From Chloroflexi bacterium RBG_13_46_14 (lineage in GTDB: Bacteria; Chloroflexota; Dehalococcoidia; Dehalococcoidales; UBA2162), in assembly GCA_001796415.1 (NCBI GenBank), contig MGML01000144.1, positions 1 to 5,519 on the forward strand: a stretch of 5,519 bases of DNA, written 5' to 3'. Below, in pieces: positions 1 to 5,519 of the stretch (positions are counted from its first letter, which is position 1; each line of letters begins with the position of its first letter). Made by a program: the position numbers and the translations under genes. The notes beneath the pieces were generated by a model. The model made no database searches, was not told the DNA's origin, and saw only the letters and a program-made list of their open reading frames with translations.

Positions 1-226
1 TTACCGGTGCGCTCTTGTGGAGTTACGATATTCTGACTCAGGGCATACTATAGTAGCTTTCAATACAATAGACAGAGGGCTGGTGTATTTTGAACCGCAG
101 AGTGATGAGTTAGTAGTACCTGAATTAGGCAAACGGTACTATCAGTGTGTAATACCACAACCTGGCAGGTATTATCCGGAGCCTGATTACGATGATACTA
201 TCAGAGATATCCTGATTATCTGGTAA
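1..226 (+). CDS. C-terminal fragment of an uncharacterised protein, possibly transglutaminase/cysteine-protease-like
   Basis: The reading frame is open from the first bases of the window to TAA at 224-226, so this is the tail of a longer gene cut by the window edge. The GTG at 17 is in frame but has no ribosome binding site, and I do not take it as the true start. About 74 residues are visible. The tail holds a G-H-T-I-V-A-F-N-T segment, then a D-R-G-L-V-Y-F-E-P-Q strand-turn, a Tyr/Pro-rich stretch (KRYYQ, GRYYPEPDYDD) and a hydrophobic end, DILIIW. A His followed by about 20 residues and then an acidic residue in a Y-F-E-P context resembles the His/Asp end of transglutaminase-like cysteine hydrolases, where the Cys would lie upstream, outside the window. 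That family call is an inference from a short fragment. It points the same way as the DUF1015 gene, 101 bp upstream of it. The coding frame is confident; the function is not. Confidence 0.6.
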   Translation, partial: YRCALVELRYSDSGHTIVAFNTIDRGLVYFEPQSDELVVPELGKRYYQCVIPQPGRYYPEPDYDDTIRDILIIW

Positions 227-251
227 CAGATCAGGCAGAATTTCTTCTTGC
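211..251 (+). terminator. Possible weak intrinsic terminator with the stop codon in its loop
   Basis: CCTG (211-214) pairs with CAGG (232-235), and ATCTG (218-222) pairs with CAGAT (227-231). This gives nine base pairs, a 3-nt bulge on the left arm and a GTAA loop of the GNRA type. A pyrimidine-rich run (TTTCTTCTT) starts at 241, five bases after the stem. The TAA stop of the upstream gene lies inside the loop. The bulge, the modest GC content and the offset, interrupted T tract make it a weak terminator at best. It could instead be a 3'-end stabilising hairpin. Confidence 0.35.
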
Positions 252-327
252 ACCGGATTATGCCATAAGGTAAACTGGATTGGGAAACAATTTATCATAG
301 AAAAAGTAGAAAAGGAATCGGCTGGAC
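227..327 (+). promoter_or_regulatory. Intergenic leader of the DUF1015 gene, tentative -10 element
   Basis: This 101-bp gap holds the T-rich tail of the hairpin above and the leader of the next gene. A TATCAT hexamer at 293-298 matches the sigma70 -10 consensus at five of six positions and lies 29 bp before the GTG start. No good -35 hexamer is seen 16-18 bp upstream of it. A purine-rich AAAGGA at 311-316, 11 nt before the GTG, is the likely but loosely spaced ribosome binding site. No RNA gene or repeat was seen. The gene may be read from its own weak promoter or by read-through. Confidence 0.25.
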
Positions 328-1644
328 GTGGCTGAAATCCAACCTTTCCGTGGCGTTCATTACAACGAATCTCATATTAAATACTGGTCGGAGGTTATCT
401 GTCCGCCTTATGATATAATCTCTCCCCAGGAGCAGTATGAATTATACCTGAAAAGTGAATACAACTACATCAGGATTGAATCGGGGAGGGAACTACCCCA
501 GGATACACCTACGGATAACAAATACACACGTTCCGCAGCACTATTCCATCGGTGGCTTGAAGAAGGAGTTTTGCGAACGGATGATACCCCTTCTCTGTAC
601 CTTCACGATCATTACTTTTCAAGACGTCGAAAGCAGTATAAACGCCGCAGCTTTATATCCCGCGTCAGGCTTGAAGAATGGGACAAGATGGCTATACGTC
701 CCCATGAAGGAACGTTAACCGAGGCACGAGGCGACAGATTGAGTTTGCTGTTCGCAATGCAGGCAAATACGAGTCCCATACTGGTCATGTATCAAGACAA
801 TGGTATGCGGATAACGTCGATGCTGGCTGATCAGGCACGGCAAGAACCTCTTATCAGCGCGAGGATGGATAACGACGAACGGCACGATATGTGGATGATA
901 AGCGATATTCCGGTAATAGAGAAAATACAGAACATCATAGCCAACCGTCCCCTTTATATAGCGGATGGTCACCATCGTTATGAGAGCGCTCTTGCCTATC
1001 GAAAGGAGCAGCAGGTTTACTCAGGCTCCGATTCCGGGAATGAAGCTTTCAACTTTGTGATGATGTCGCTGGTCGAGTTCTCTGATCCCGGATTGATGAT
1101 ACTGGCACCTCATAGACTGGTAAGAGGCATACCGAAGTCGAATATTGAAGGGCTATATAGCAAACTAAAGACCTTTTTTTCGATTGAAGAAATAGACCTA
1201 AAGCATCCGGAAGTCTGGGTGAGAGTTGAAGATATTCTGACGCACACCAGCGTTCCAAGAATCGTGCTTTTCGGTATTAACCAGGAAAGTCTTTTTATCC
1301 TGGCTCTCAATAACCGGGAAGAAGTCAGTAAGATGATGCCGTATTTTCATTCCGATATATATAAAAATCTCGATGTGAGTATAGTCGATCATATAATCCT
1401 GGAAAATCTTCTTGCATTAAACAGTGAAAAAGAGAAGGAAAGTCTTGCTTTCAGTTACGATATGCGTGACGCTGTTGAAAAGGTAAGAACTCAGGAATAT
1501 CAGCTGGCGCTGCTGTTGAACCCGGTCAGACCTGAAATGATAAAGACTATCTCGGATGCGGGTGATAAAATGCCGCGAAAATCTACGTATTTTTACCCCA
1601 AATCACCTGCAGGCCTGGTAATTAACAGACTTGACCGGGATTAA
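328..1644 (+). CDS. DUF1015 family protein (function unproven, possibly serine-related)
   Basis: A complete 438-residue protein of normal length for the DUF1015 family (older annotations call it SpoOJ/ParA/ParB/RepB-like). The family hallmarks occur in order: MAEIQPFRGVHYN at the N-terminus; VICPPYDIISP at 23-33; RPHEGTL at 124-130 followed by GDRLSLL; ANTSPI at 146-151; the strongly conserved YIADGHHRYESAL at 210-222; LAPHRLV at 259-265; SIVDHIILE at 351-359; and a C-terminal block with DAGDKMPRKSTYF and PKSPAGLVI at 410-432. The acidic and His-rich motifs (RPHEGT, DGHHRYE) look like an active site. No signal peptide or membrane segment is seen, so it is presumably cytosolic. The GTG start is the only usual start codon after the in-frame TAG at 307, and it gives the expected N-terminus. 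The stop lies 7 bp from the convergent serA stop. A ParB-like fold is shared with archaeal free-serine kinase SerK, so a role in serine phosphorylation is a reasonable guess but is not shown here. Confidence 0.93.
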   Translation: MAEIQPFRGVHYNESHIKYWSEVICPPYDIISPQEQYELYLKSEYNYIRIESGRELPQDTPTDNKYTRSAALFHRWLEEGVLRTDDTPSLYLHDHYFSRRRKQYKRRSFISRVRLEEWDKMAIRPHEGTLTEARGDRLSLLFAMQANTSPILVMYQDNGMRITSMLADQARQEPLISARMDNDERHDMWMISDIPVIEKIQNIIANRPLYIADGHHRYESALAYRKEQQVYSGSDSGNEAFNFVMMSLVEFSDPGLMILAPHRLVRGIPKSNIEGLYSKLKTFFSIEEIDLKHPEVWVRVEDILTHTSVPRIVLFGINQESLFILALNNREEVSKMMPYFHSDIYKNLDVSIVDHIILENLLALNSEKEKESLAFSYDMRDAVEKVRTQEYQLALLLNPVRPEMIKTISDAGDKMPRKSTYFYPKSPAGLVINRLDRD

Positions 1645-1651
1645 GCCTGAA

Positions 1652-3259
1652 CTAGAGTTTTACGAACTTGGCGGAATAGACATCCGGGACAGACAGGAGT
1701 TTCTTTCGTTCCTCTTCGGGTACCGGTTCATCCAGCGTTAATATCATCAATGCTTCTCCCCTGGGTTTCAAACGGCCCACATGCATTGCGCTGATATCGA
1801 TGTTCGCGTCACCGGTTACTCTGCCAACCTGTCCAAGCAGGCCGGGACGGTCGAGATGGTCGCAGAACAGGAAATATCCTTCAGCCGGGTAGATATCCAG
1901 CCAGTAGTTGTCTATTCGGGCGATATGCGTTTCTCCGCGTACGACGGTAGTCGATACGGTTACGGTCTCTTTACTTGTTTTTACCTCAGCGGTAATAAGA
2001 CTGGCATAGTTTTCGCTGATAGCGTCTTTCTGTTCGACTACAGCCAGCCCCCTGCGTGTTGCAATAATATTGGCATTAACAAGATTGACCCGTTCTTCAC
2101 TTATCTGTTCAAGAAGACCGCCGAGAACGGCAGCTTTCAGTACGTTGGTATCATAGTTCGATATTTCACCCTCATACCTGATACTTATGGAACTCATTTG
2201 CCCTTCGGCAAGCTGTGCCGCCAGCTTACCGGCGGTAGTCGAAGCCTTGATGAAAGGCGCCAGTACGGAGATATTTTCAACCGAAATAAAGGGAGCGTTC
2301 ACTGAGTAATTGGCTGTCTGTCCGCTGAAAACGGCGATGACCTGGTTAACGACATCGGCGGCAACATTTGTTTGTGCTTCGGCGGTCGAAGCTCCAAGGT
2401 GAGGTGTAATGATAATATTCTCTTCGTCCGAAAAAATATTACTTGTCAGGGGTTCGTTTCTGAATACATCGAGGGCGGCTCCGGCGATCCTTTTTTCTTT
2501 AATAGCCTTCACCAGGGCGTCCTCATCGATCAGTCCCCCGCGAGCTGTGTTGATAATCCGTACCGATGGCTTGACAGTGGCTAATTCTTTTTCGCCTATC
2601 AATCCTTCTGTTGAGTTTGTTTGGGGAATGTGAAGAGTTATGAAATCGGATTCTTTCAATAGCTGCTCCAGTGGTACGAGTTCTACGTTCAGGTTACGGG
2701 CATAATCAAGTGAAATAAACGGATCGGATGCAATAACTTTCATGTCAAGGGCACGGGCGCGCCTGGCTACTTCCGAACCGACGTTACCCAGCCCAACGAC
2801 TCCAATGGTTTTACCTTTCACCTCGATCCCGACAAAATGGCTTCGTTTCCAGGCTCCTGATTTCAACGATGAATTTGCCTGAGGAATGTGCCTTGCCAGC
2901 GAAAGCATAAGGGCAATGGTATGCTCAGCGGCTGCGGTGGTATTGCTGGTCGGAGCGTTGACAACTACTATACCTTTACGCGTTGCAGCATCTACATCTA
3001 TATTGTCGACACCGACTCCAGCCCGACCAATTATCTGGAGTTTATTACCGGCTTCGATGACTTCCTCTGTGACCCTGGTCTGACTTCGAACTATCAGGCC
3101 TTCATAATTGCCTATAATCTTAAGGAGTTCATCATGAGAGAGATCAAGGTTGATATCCACGTCTGCATGATTCCGGAGGAGTTTGATACCCTCCGCCGAA
3201 ATCGACTCAGTAACGAGTACTTTCTTTGTTAGATCGGTCTTTGCTTTATCTTCGCTCAT
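1652..3259 (-). CDS. serA: D-3-phosphoglycerate dehydrogenase, long form with ACT domain
   Basis: Catalyses NAD-dependent oxidation of 3-phosphoglycerate to 3-phosphohydroxypyruvate, the first step of phosphorylated serine synthesis, in the cytosol. The 535 residues match long-form SerA (about 525-530) and hold all its domains. The split substrate-binding domain (about 13-110 and 290-320) carries SQTRVT and [11 protein letters not shown]. The Rossmann NAD domain has GLGNVG at 156-161 and the acidic NAD-ribose residue D179. Catalytic R240 is in NTARGG, E269 in RNEP and H287 in TPHLGAST. An allosteric substrate-binding domain follows (about 330-455), then a C-terminal ACT domain from about 462 with [10 protein letters not shown] and [10 protein letters not shown], so serine feedback is plausible. 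The Lys-rich N-terminal extension of about 12 residues cannot be trimmed, because no other start codon lies before KVLVTE. GGAAAG lies 6 nt before the ATG. The gene follows the aminotransferase by 16 bp and is co-transcribed with it. Confidence 0.97.
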   Translation of the reverse strand: MSEDKAKTDLTKKVLVTESISAEGIKLLRNHADVDINLDLSHDELLKIIGNYEGLIVRSQTRVTEEVIEAGNKLQIIGRAGVGVDNIDVDAATRKGIVVVNAPTSNTTAAAEHTIALMLSLARHIPQANSSLKSGAWKRSHFVGIEVKGKTIGVVGLGNVGSEVARRARALDMKVIASDPFISLDYARNLNVELVPLEQLLKESDFITLHIPQTNSTEGLIGEKELATVKPSVRIINTARGGLIDEDALVKAIKEKRIAGAALDVFRNEPLTSNIFSDEENIIITPHLGASTAEAQTNVAADVVNQVIAVFSGQTANYSVNAPFISVENISVLAPFIKASTTAGKLAAQLAEGQMSSISIRYEGEISNYDTNVLKAAVLGGLLEQISEERVNLVNANIIATRRGLAVVEQKDAISENYASLITAEVKTSKETVTVSTTVVRGETHIARIDNYWLDIYPAEGYFLFCDHLDRPGLLGQVGRVTGDANIDISAMHVGRLKPRGEALMILTLDEPVPEEERKKLLSVPDVYSAKFVKL

Positions 3260-3275
3260 ACTTATCTTTCCAGTA

Positions 3276-4367
3276 TTATACTGCCTTGAAGCCTGCTTTC
3301 GGAAGCGCTTCTTTCAGGCCATTTATCACAATTTCGATATCCGAATCATTTACCCAGCCCAGGTGACCGATGCGAAATATTTTCCCGTCCAGTTTTTGCT
3401 GTCCACCGCCGAGTATAATTTTATACTCTTCTCTAAGGATTTTCAGAAGTTTTTTAACATCCAGCTCGTTTGCAGCCTTTACTGCCGTGACGGTATTGGA
3501 TGCATATTTCTCATCCGCGAAAAGTGACAATCCCAGTGCTTTGGCACCCTGTCTTGCTTTTTCGGCAACACGGGAATGCCTGGCAATAATATTCTGCAGT
3601 CCTTCATCAAGCATCATCTGCAGTGCAACGTCCAGAGCAAAAATCAGGGAAACAGCCGGAGTCCAGGGTGTCTGGCCCTTTTCAAGGTAACTCTTCGCCC
3701 GGGTGAAGTCCCAGTAAACGCGGGGCATGGTAGCACTGGCATGCGCTTTCCAGGCTTCTTCACTGACACTGATCATGGCCAGTCCCGGCGGTATCATCCA
3801 GCCTTTCTGTGAACCCGAAATAACGATATCGCATTTCCAATCATCAACCGGTAGATCGATCGAACTGAGACTGCTTATAGCATCTACCACCAGCAGCTTG
3901 CCGGCTTCTTTTACCACTTTACTGATTGACTCAAGATCGCAGGTAACGCCGGTTGAAGTCTCGTTGTGGGTAACAATCACTGTTTTGATACTATTATTTG
4001 CCCGTATGGCTTTTTTTACCTCGTCAGGATCCGGTGCCGTACCCCATTCGAACTGGAGAGGGATTATCTCGGCACCGAATGAGCGCGCGATCATGGCAAA
4101 TCTCTCTCCGAATACCCCATTCGCAACCGAGAGTACTTTATCGCCGGGAGACATTACGTTTACCGCGGCGGCTTCCAGACCTCCGGTACCCGAACCGGTC
4201 AGAATGAATACGTCGTCCTTAGTCTGAAAGAACGTTTTCAAGTTTTTCGTTGCCCTGTTGATAGTCTCGGCAAATTCAGGACCTCGATGATTAATCATCT
4301 GCCGCGCCATCGCCTGTCGAACATTATCGGGAACGGGTGTCGGCCCGGGAATACGAAGCTGTTCCAT
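3276..4367 (-). CDS. Class V PLP aminotransferase, serine-glyoxylate / alanine-glyoxylate (serine-pyruvate) type
   Basis: A complete 363-residue fold-type I, class V aminotransferase of the AGXT/SGAT kind, cytosolic. It opens with the family's RIPGPTPVP. GSGTGG at 58-63 is the PLP phosphate-binding loop, HNETSTGV at 134-141 the cofactor and substrate region, and D162 in VDAISS pairs with the pyridine nitrogen. K188 in SGSQKGW is the Schiff-base lysine, and R332 in FRIGHLG is the expected carboxylate-binding arginine. Relatives move amino groups among serine, alanine, glycine, hydroxypyruvate, pyruvate and glyoxylate. Because it is translated just ahead of serA and no serC is in view, it may act as the phosphoserine aminotransferase, as proposed for class V enzymes in some archaea and anaerobes; that is inference. 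The ATG is fixed by AAGGAG (4372-4377) 4 nt upstream, the best ribosome binding site in the window. Its promoter with an overlapping dyad lies just upstream. Exact substrate is uncertain, so no symbol is given. Confidence 0.93.
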   Translation of the reverse strand: MEQLRIPGPTPVPDNVRQAMARQMINHRGPEFAETINRATKNLKTFFQTKDDVFILTGSGTGGLEAAAVNVMSPGDKVLSVANGVFGERFAMIARSFGAEIIPLQFEWGTAPDPDEVKKAIRANNSIKTVIVTHNETSTGVTCDLESISKVVKEAGKLLVVDAISSLSSIDLPVDDWKCDIVISGSQKGWMIPPGLAMISVSEEAWKAHASATMPRVYWDFTRAKSYLEKGQTPWTPAVSLIFALDVALQMMLDEGLQNIIARHSRVAEKARQGAKALGLSLFADEKYASNTVTAVKAANELDVKKLLKILREEYKIILGGGQQKLDGKIFRIGHLGWVNDSDIEIVINGLKEALPKAGFKAV

Positions 4368-4371
4368 GTGT

Positions 4372-4377
4372 CTCCTT
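4372..4377 (-). promoter_or_regulatory. Strong Shine-Dalgarno site of the aminotransferase gene
   Basis: The minus strand reads AAGGAG, then ACAC, then the ATG at 4367. It is a near-consensus site with a slightly short 4-nt spacer. It fixes the start codon and is stronger than the sites before serA (GGAAAG) or ribF (none clear). Confidence 0.75.
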
Positions 4378-4399
4378 AAGGTATATATTCTAAGTAATC

Positions 4400-4427
4400 A
4401 GTATATCTGAAAATCAGATAATATCAA
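4400..4427 (-). promoter_or_regulatory. Sigma70-type promoter for the aminotransferase-serA operon
   Basis: On the minus strand TTGATA (4427-4422) is followed by 16 bp and then TATACT (4405-4400). Each hexamer matches the consensus at five of six positions. Transcription would start near 4393, giving a leader of about 25 nt that still contains the AAGGAG site. It lies in the 100-bp gap after ribF, so the two serine genes can be transcribed independently of ribF. A second TTGACT right after the ribF stop (4467-4462) has no good -10 partner. Confidence 0.6.
4404..4420. promoter_or_regulatory. 17-bp perfect dyad inside the promoter, candidate operator
   Basis: The plus strand reads TATCTGA, AAA, TCAGATA: two 7-bp arms around a 3-bp centre. 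It fills the spacer between -35 and -10 and covers the first two bases of the -10, so a bound protein would block RNA polymerase. A further TCAG at 4398-4401 makes an overlapping TCAG-N5-CTGA dyad across the -10, giving three alternating half-sites in 20 bp. As RNA it would be an AT-rich hairpin with no U tract, so a terminator is unlikely. The regulator is unknown and not in the window. Confidence 0.45.
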
Positions 4428-4467
4428 AACGTTTGCCGGTATCGGGAGTTAGCGTACGAATAGTCAA

Positions 4468-5400
4468 TTACCCATCGGGCGAGAGTCCGAGTGCTGCCTT
4501 TCCTTTTTCAATGTCATCGAGTATTTGCCGTTTCAACTCATCGGTGTTATTAAACTTTGTTTCTCTGCGTAAAAGGTCGACAATGTCGATCTTGAGTTCC
4601 CGGTCGTACAAATCACCGCTGAAGTCGATAATGTATGTCTCTACGGTACGGTCATTGCTGCCGAAAGTAGGCCGTTTTCCGATATTTGTTACTGAGGGAT
4701 ATTTTTCGTCACCGACGTGTATCCAGGTTGCGTACACACCTTCAGGCAGGAGAGACTGCACTGAGTCGACTTCCAGGTTTGCGGTAGGGAAACCGAGATT
4801 CCTGCCCCTGCCTTCTCCTCTCACTACAACTCCCTGTAAACTGAAAGTCCTTCCCAGCAGCTTGCTGACATTTTTCAGATCGCCTTCCTGGAGATATTTT
4901 CGGATAGCGGTGCTGCTGACGACTTCACCGAAGAAATTCATGGCGGCGATCATCGTGACACTGAAACCCATCTCACGCCCGAGTTCTCTCAGGACACGTA
5001 TGTTTCCTTCTCTATTCTTGCCGAGTGTGAAATCAGGACCGACCACCAGACCGCGCATCCGCAGATGCTTTTTAAGGAGCCCGGTGAATTCTCTAGCAGT
5101 CAGACCTGCTAGTTCAGGAGTAAACGTAAGTGGAACGACGATATCCACCCCCTCGGCTTTCAGTAATTTGACCTTTTCGTCGCAGTTGGTCAGGTAGGGT
5201 AATACGGTATCCGGAGCGAGAACTTCCAGCGGGTGCTGGCGAAACGTGACCACTCCACTGAGAAGGTTCTCCTGTTCAGCGGATTTTTTCAGTTTTGAGA
5301 TCAGGTATTTATGCCCGAGATGAACACCATCGAATACTCCGATAGTCAGGAGAGTATCTTTTTCAGGTGTTACCCGGGCAAGTTCTTCTTCGACCAGCAT
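4468..5400 (-). CDS. ribF: Bifunctional riboflavin kinase / FAD synthetase
   Basis: Phosphorylates riboflavin to FMN and adenylylates FMN to FAD in the cytosol. The 310 residues are the normal length for bacterial RibF, with both domains intact. The N-terminal nucleotidyltransferase (FAD synthetase) domain has TIGVFDGVHLGH at 19-30 (the HxGH signature), VTFRQHP at 51-57, GPDFTLGKNREG at 121-132 and VSSTAIRKYL at 161-170. The C-terminal flavokinase barrel starts near 185 with VVRGEGRGR and GFPTANL (T206 and N208 bind phosphate and metal), then GVYA at 221, NIGKRPTFG at 239-247 and the acidic VETYIIDF, where E254 is the likely catalytic base. The ATG at 5400 is the only usual start after the in-frame TGA near 5476, but its ribosome binding site is poor. 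It lies 100 bp upstream of the aminotransferase on the same strand. Read-through into that operon is possible, but the functions look unrelated beyond neighbourhood. Confidence 0.97.
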   Translation of the reverse strand: MLVEEELARVTPEKDTLLTIGVFDGVHLGHKYLISKLKKSAEQENLLSGVVTFRQHPLEVLAPDTVLPYLTNCDEKVKLLKAEGVDIVVPLTFTPELAGLTAREFTGLLKKHLRMRGLVVGPDFTLGKNREGNIRVLRELGREMGFSVTMIAAMNFFGEVVSSTAIRKYLQEGDLKNVSKLLGRTFSLQGVVVRGEGRGRNLGFPTANLEVDSVQSLLPEGVYATWIHVGDEKYPSVTNIGKRPTFGSNDRTVETYIIDFSGDLYDRELKIDIVDLLRRETKFNNTDELKRQILDDIEKGKAALGLSPDG

Positions 5401-5519
5401 ACAGTCTTTTCTATGAATGTTATTACCGATATCAGGATACCGGCGGATAAATAAGGATAAAGAAACCTGAGGCTCTCAGCTATCGGGATTGATTTTATAC
5501 TATCACAAGCGTGAATTGA
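5401..5519 (-). promoter_or_regulatory. Upstream region of ribF, no firm elements
   Basis: This 119-bp stretch reaches the window edge. On the minus strand a TATAAA (5499-5494) could be a -10 box, but its -35 would lie at or beyond the edge. A short dyad, CTGAG-GCT-CTCAG (5467-5479), followed on the minus strand by GTTTCTTT, could be a feeble terminator for a gene outside the window. No clear Shine-Dalgarno site precedes the ribF ATG. No riboswitch-like FMN (RFN) element was recognised in the part seen. Confidence 0.2.

Noticed and set aside
1781..2305. 174-aa open frame on the plus strand opposite serA (also shorter ones at 2372-3232)
   Set aside because: They lie antisense to the conserved ASB, NAD-binding and N-terminal regions of SerA and have no recognisable domain or translation signal.
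3370..4227. Several plus-strand open frames opposite the aminotransferase
   Set aside because: They are shadows of a complete aminotransferase gene, overlap each other in different frames, and have no motif or ribosome binding site.
4427..4434. AAACGTTT palindrome next to the -35 box
   Set aside because: It is an 8-bp palindrome that does not extend and is likely by chance in AT-rich intergenic DNA. It is less convincing than the adjacent 17-bp dyad.
4433..5197. 254-aa open frame on the plus strand opposite ribF
   Set aside because: It is fully antisense to a well-supported ribF with intact motifs. Its Ser/Arg/Pro-rich, low-complexity translation is typical of a shadow frame, and no ribosome binding site or family motif was seen.
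5467..5479. CTGAG-GCT-CTCAG hairpin as a terminator upstream of ribF
   Set aside because: The stem is only 5 bp and the following T-rich stretch is interrupted, so it is too weak to call.
5365..5519. Minus-strand frame open from the right edge to a TAA inside the start of ribF, with a hydrophobic stretch
   Set aside because: About 50 codons without a stop is not rare by chance. The translation resembles nothing known, and it would overlap the ribF start by about 35 bp. More upstream sequence would be needed to support it.

Overview
The window reads as an ordinary piece of bacterial chromosome with housekeeping genes, probably from a Chloroflexota lineage close to the Dehalococcoidia. That placement is inference. 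It rests on the recalled resemblance of the RibF, SerA and DUF1015 proteins to that group, on a similar grouping of serA, a class V aminotransferase and ribF there, and on mixed ATG/GTG starts. No mobile element, CRISPR array, tRNA or rRNA gene was seen.

Layout, left to right. Bases 1-226 (+) carry the C-terminal tail of a protein whose start lies outside the window. A hairpin with the stop codon in its loop lies across the end of this gene and may be a weak terminator. After a 101-bp gap, a complete 438-aa DUF1015 protein (328-1644, +) runs head-on into the 3' end of serA, with only 7 bp between the stop codons. The minus strand then holds, in transcription order, ribF (5400-4468), a class V serine-glyoxylate/alanine-glyoxylate-type aminotransferase (4367-3276) and long-form serA (3259-1652). 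The aminotransferase and serA are 16 bp apart and are almost certainly one operon.

The genes suggest a serine-metabolism locus. SerA oxidises 3-phosphoglycerate to 3-phosphohydroxypyruvate. The aminotransferase could aminate this product, or could interconvert serine/glycine and hydroxypyruvate/glyoxylate. The DUF1015 protein, of unproven function, sits beside them. RibF makes FMN and FAD and is probably a separate function that happens to lie upstream. The 100-bp gap between ribF and the aminotransferase contains a convincing sigma70-type promoter (TTGATA, 16 bp, TATACT). Its spacer is filled by a 17-bp perfect dyad that looks like a repressor operator. This is the most interesting regulatory signal in the window. 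No clearly novel multi-gene system is visible. The best leads are this promoter/operator and the link between DUF1015 and serA.
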